Shown in pieces: positions 60,030 through 64,000 of a stretch of DNA of 64,000 bases; the first letter of the stretch is position 1, and each line of letters opens with the position of its first letter. The translations under genes were made by a program, and so were the position numbers. Source of the stretch: Warburgia ugandensis (lineage: Eukaryota; Streptophyta; Magnoliopsida; Canellales; Canellaceae); assembly GCA_035236585.1 (NCBI GenBank), contig CP141128.1:33462684-33526683 (forward strand). The letters are read 5' to 3'. The notes under the pieces were generated by a model. The model had not been told where the DNA came from, did no database searches, and saw only the letters and a program-made list of their open reading frames with translations.

Positions 60030-63000
60030 CAAGCTATGCTTGGTAGGGGATAAGAATGTAAGTTATTGATAGTAGAATCTCAATATTCACTTATCCCATA
60101 ATTCATTCTATCATAAACACATTCATAGACCACTATTATTGATATGAACATCTCATTTCCTTGTCATTTGTGTTCACCTTTATACATACAAAGTATATAA
60201 GGACAAATCCGTTAAAATTGTAAAAATAATCAATAATCATTTCCACACAAAGCTGATCAACTCCTTTCATTATAGGAGATTTGTATCTCAGCTAGTTACT
60301 ATATTGGGATTTTCCCTTCTTGGGAAAAATATTGGTAATTAACAATTACCTGGCATTTCATCATGCCATCCCTTAAGGCATTTCACTATGCCAATTTCAT
60401 ATGCATCATAATGCAAAATAATCAAGGACTACTATACTTGCAGTTTGATTCGTACAGCGCGGCCGGATAACTGTTTAATAATCCACTTATACCATTCTCA
60501 GTGGAAATTACAATATCCATGTCCATATGGGAGGACCATGGTTGTCACAGTGGTGGCCTTCCCATAATTGCCCCACTTAACTTTTAGCCTTTCTTAGGCT
60601 TGGTATTCAATATCATCAAGTTTCAGAGAGTGGGTGGCCAAACCCTCTTAACTCTCCTAGCATAGCATCCCCAAGCCTATGCCTGTTTAAAACAAAACCA
60701 CAAGCCTCCAAGCTTGTATGTAAAATAATACTTATACATATCAGACTATCTGTCTGTTTATCTAGGGCTAGAATATTTTCTACTTTCCTATTCACTTAGG
60801 GTTGTTCTCAATTCTCAACTTAACCATTTAATACTTATTTTCCTTATCATTTGGTTGGATCATATTTCAATTTGAGGTATTTACCTTAATATATTGGTAT
60901 TAGACATGTCAATACTTCAAAACATAAGATCATGTATTAGACATGTATCTTCATGTAAAGGCATTATTAATAATCCACCTACCTCAATAAGGTATTCTTA
61001 CTCCTTGAAATCTTCCATAGTCTTAATCAACATATATCTATCAAATCATATGTATAATGTCATTTTTCTAATCAAGGGTACATACTACATGGTCTTTTGA
61101 TCGTCCTTATGTAGGATGATCTGAATCTTTCTGCCTCGAATATCATATATCCATGGGTTTAATATCATCTATATAAATACTATCTATATCATACATAACA
61201 ATCTAATTTACATTGATGTTTCTTTTTCCTTATTATTTTTTATCATACAAGATCTCATCCTGTTTGATCATCCTTATCTTACTTACTATTTTTATTAAGG
61301 TTAGATAATTTGCTATCTTTTTATGTTCTTATTATTATTCAACCAGTTAGTGTCTTACTTGGTTGAAGATAATTTATTTCTTCATATTACTAGACAACTC
61401 CTTATTTCAGGATGACTAGTACTTACTAGTTAAAGTTTGCTCAAAAAGTGGTTAATACAACCCTCATGTAAGAAGGCATTTAGATCTCTCTTACGTCAAT
61501 GGGAGGTGAGGGAAAAGCACTTGGCTCTTGTATACCCCCTATAACCACAATGTTCAGAGTCCACTGGAGTAGTACTAGCTCAACTTTTGACAAGGTTCCT
61601 ATGAGCTCTTTACCTTAAGTCCCTTCTCTAATTGATTTTAATTAATTTCCATGGATATGCATAATGTCATCCATGAATGTTCATTATTTTTCTACTTTGG
61701 GCCAAGGAAATGATAAATCATTCCTTATATTGTCCTACTAACTATAGCCCTTATTAAGTCAAAATCATTCATTCATCTTAGTTGTCCATGAATCTTTATA
61801 TTTCATTAGTTTATATTTGTGGTGATTTATGCTCACTATATCTTAACAACTACTTAACAATTGAATAAAATTTGACAATAAGTAAATCAACTACTTGAAA
61901 GCATAAATCAAATATAAGTTTAACAGCTATGTACTAACATTCTTCCTATGAATGTAACTTAAGCTAGTGAAATAAAACTAACATGATACTAAAATAATCA
62001 AATCTACTAAAAAATTACTCATTTAGGGCATATCATACTAAAATTTAAAGATTACACTATCATGCTTTCTAACTTAGAACATAAATCACATTTACACTTT
62101 TATATCCAATAAAAGACAATTAAAACATAGAACATAAATCACATTTATACTTCTATATCCAATAAAATACAATTAAACTAATTATATTAAGATTATTATA
62201 AACCTTTAAATATGATCCAACCATTAGATCTTAGGTGTTTTTCTTTAGATCAAGGGTTTTAATTACCTTTAAGGCTTTTAATCCATTAAGATCCAAAAAT
62301 CATATCCACTTGATTTGGTCACATTTCATCCATGATCTAACTAGATTCCATCATAATATCATCCATTTAATCCATCCCAAGGATCTGATCATAATGGATC
62401 TCATTGATCAAGTAGGTCCCTTTGTATTTTTAGGGTTTTTCTACCATAAAGGGTAGATCCCCTAATTTATCCCAGATCTATCCAAATTAACCATAGATAT
62501 TACTTTATTATAGTATTATATTATCATTAAAATAAATTTCCAAGATCTGATCACCTTAGATCTTGAAGATCTTAGAAATTAGACACTTATTTCCAAAATA
62601 CAGAATAATTCAGGAATAATTTTTAGACATATTATGACTTCATTAGAAACTAGACATTACAAGCTTTCCATAGCTTCTTTCTGATCTCAATTTGAAGTTC
62701 ATATGACTCTACAATCTTAAATTGAAGTTTACAGCCATTCCTAGGGTCCAGATTTGATCTAGGCCCAACAGAATTAATCTCTCTCAATTGAGGGTCCAAA
62801 CCTTGTTAGATTTTCTTTAAACTTTTACCCTAGGGGTTTTGGACCCTTCTGGATCAATTGGAAAGCTCATAATTTCCATCTGAGCTCTCTATCACCATGA
62901 ATTGAAGTATCTAGTATTTTCTTTATTTTTATAATTTTTCATTCAAATTAAACTACAGAAAAATAAAAATTACAGTAAACCATAATAAATATGTATAGGA

Positions 63001-63369
63001 ATTAGTTCCACCTACCTAATTGGAGAGAAAACATATATTTATTTCCCAATTTGAGAGAATTACCGGTTGATGATAATATAGCCTGATTGTCCCCGTTTTT
63101 GTGATGTTCTGTTGTTGGAACCATTGGATCTTGGAATTGATTTGGGGATTTTGTATATAATATAGTATAGGAGGTTATGTACGGTGGAATTTCTATGATT
63201 CTTCCTGGAACGGAGTGCCTAATTGAATTTAGGTCTCTTGTTCCACTTATAAAGAGGAGAGAGAAATAAGAAAAATAGAGATTGGGGAGGGATGAATGAG
63301 AATTTGGGGCTGAAACTCCAGGGAAGATTTTAAAATTTCCTGGTTAAGGTTGTGAAAATTTTTGGGACA

Positions 63370-63378
63370 TATTTATAG
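63370..63378 (-). promoter_or_regulatory. T5 LTR TATA box (5' LTR)
   Basis: CTATAAATA on the minus strand, matching 55499-55507. This would be the promoter driving the element. Confidence 0.6.
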
Positions 63379-63959
63379 CCAAATTTGAATTTTTTATTAT
63401 TTCTTTTGATAAGATATTTTATTACTTTATAATTTTTAATTACTAATGCATTCTCCATTCCCATCCCATTCTCCACTACAACCTCCACTACCAGCAATAA
63501 TGCACTGAGCAATTATTGGTGCTTCTAGAACGTTGGCCCACTTTGTGGGCCCCACTTTTATGTAAAAAGACCTTTTTGCCCTTTTAACTCCAAAGTTGGA
63601 GAATAATAGGCAATATTTGTCCGAACTCGGAATCGAGCGTACTTAGTGGTGTTGGAATTGTATTTCTAAGTACGTCATGAATATTGAGGTCTTATTTCTT
63701 GGATATGGGATATGATTAAAATTACCATTTTACCCCCAAATGGAAAAATTAAGGAATTTTCATTTTAACTCAGAATTGAACGTACTTAATGTTGTTTCGA
63801 TTAGTTTTCCAAGTACATCCATAATTTCTATGTTTTAATTTATGATATAATCTCCATAAAAAGAGAATTTTCAATAACCTAATATTCCAGCCAAGAATTT
63901 CTAAAAATTCAAACTTTATTAATTTGCCTTAATAAGTTACAAAAATTCGGGGCATTACA

Positions 63960-64000
63960 GTAACAGTCGTCAAGAAAACCAACAGGGAAGGGGAACTGCA
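63960..64000 (-). mobile_element. T4 LTR, part 2 (runs out of the window)
   Basis: The GTAAC duplication is followed by T4 sequence that continues from 51636. Too little is left to judge more. Confidence 0.6.

Larger units (their letters stand above)
51637..63959 (-). mobile_element. T5: whole-looking LARD-type LTR element (12.3 kb), duplication GTAAC
   Basis: Two near-identical LTRs (4452 and 4375 bp) surround a 3496-base centre. GTAAC flanks the unit on both sides (51632-51636 and 63960-63964), so the ends are exact. The purine tract next to the left LTR (minus strand AAGGGGGGAAGAT, preceded by TTTCGAGGACGAAAT) and the primer site next to the right LTR (TATCAGAGC core) place it with Del/Tekay chromoviruses and fix minus-strand orientation. 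No protein motif occurs in the centre, so replication would need proteins from a relative. The dimensions resemble those described for LARDs in cereals. Sampled LTR identity is about 97 percent, suggesting an insertion of roughly one to two million years under commonly used plant rates. Confidence 0.93.
59585..63959 (-). mobile_element. T5 5' LTR (4375 bp)
   Basis: It starts TGTGACGACCCGGG and ends TTCGGGGCATTACA on the plus strand, and in sense direction it is the upstream LTR. It matches 51637-56088 along its whole length with scattered base differences and a few small length differences. The TATA box is at 63370-63378 and the stem-loop at 59990-60029. Confidence 0.93.

Overview
The window is repeat-dense flowering-plant nuclear DNA. 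It is AT-rich and no intact host gene is visible. It holds an Athila-lineage Ty3/gypsy fossil, a Tork/Tnt1-like Ty1/copia fossil, a CACTA (TNP2) transposon remnant, a plant LINE 3' end with a GAT-repeat tail, and many very long LTRs whose primer sites and purine tracts point to the Del/Tekay branch of the gypsy chromoviruses. This mix is typical of pericentromeric heterochromatin in a large angiosperm genome. I cannot name the species.

Layout. 1-3394: two head-to-head fragments of a 2.7-kb LTR family (called T1 here). 3395-8445: AT-rich DNA and a decayed CACTA transposon on the minus strand. 8446-10468: pieces of T5- and T1-type LTRs. 10469-22227: an Athila-like element on the plus strand, split by a T1 solo LTR (18915-21655, target duplication TGAAT). 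22228-42116: a head-to-tail array LTR-internal-LTR-internal-LTR of a non-coding family (T2, minus strand). The array is itself split by a plus-strand solo LTR (T3, 23513-26447, duplication AGGAG) and by a 5'-truncated LINE (33048-36553), and the LINE is split by a second T1 solo LTR (33729-36452, duplication GGGAC). 42117-46560: AT-rich DNA with a decayed, intron-bearing fragment of an AMP deaminase gene (43985-45623), a tiny LINE tail and a foldback MITE. 46570-48333: copia fossil. 48334-51636 and 63960-64000: part of a fourth LTR (T4) inserted in the copia. 51637-63959: a whole-looking large retrotransposon derivative (T5), with 4.4-kb LTRs around a 3.5-kb non-coding centre and a GTAAC duplication, inserted in T4.

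The most interesting signal is comparative. The five LTR families look different over most of their length but share a colinear core. Read in the sense direction this is a TATA box about 0.4-0.6 kb in (T1, T5), a block around CATACTAGGAGGG..GGCCACC about 0.9-1.3 kb before the end, a stem-loop about 0.3-0.6 kb before the end, and a GGGTCRTCACA-like terminus. The non-coding elements may therefore depend on shared RNA or DNA signals rather than on protein. T5 also has an array of eight copies of a motif containing TGAGTCA close to its primer site.

Nested insertions give a relative order. The T2 array and the copia and Athila fossils are old, the LINE and solo LTRs are younger, and T5 is probably the youngest.
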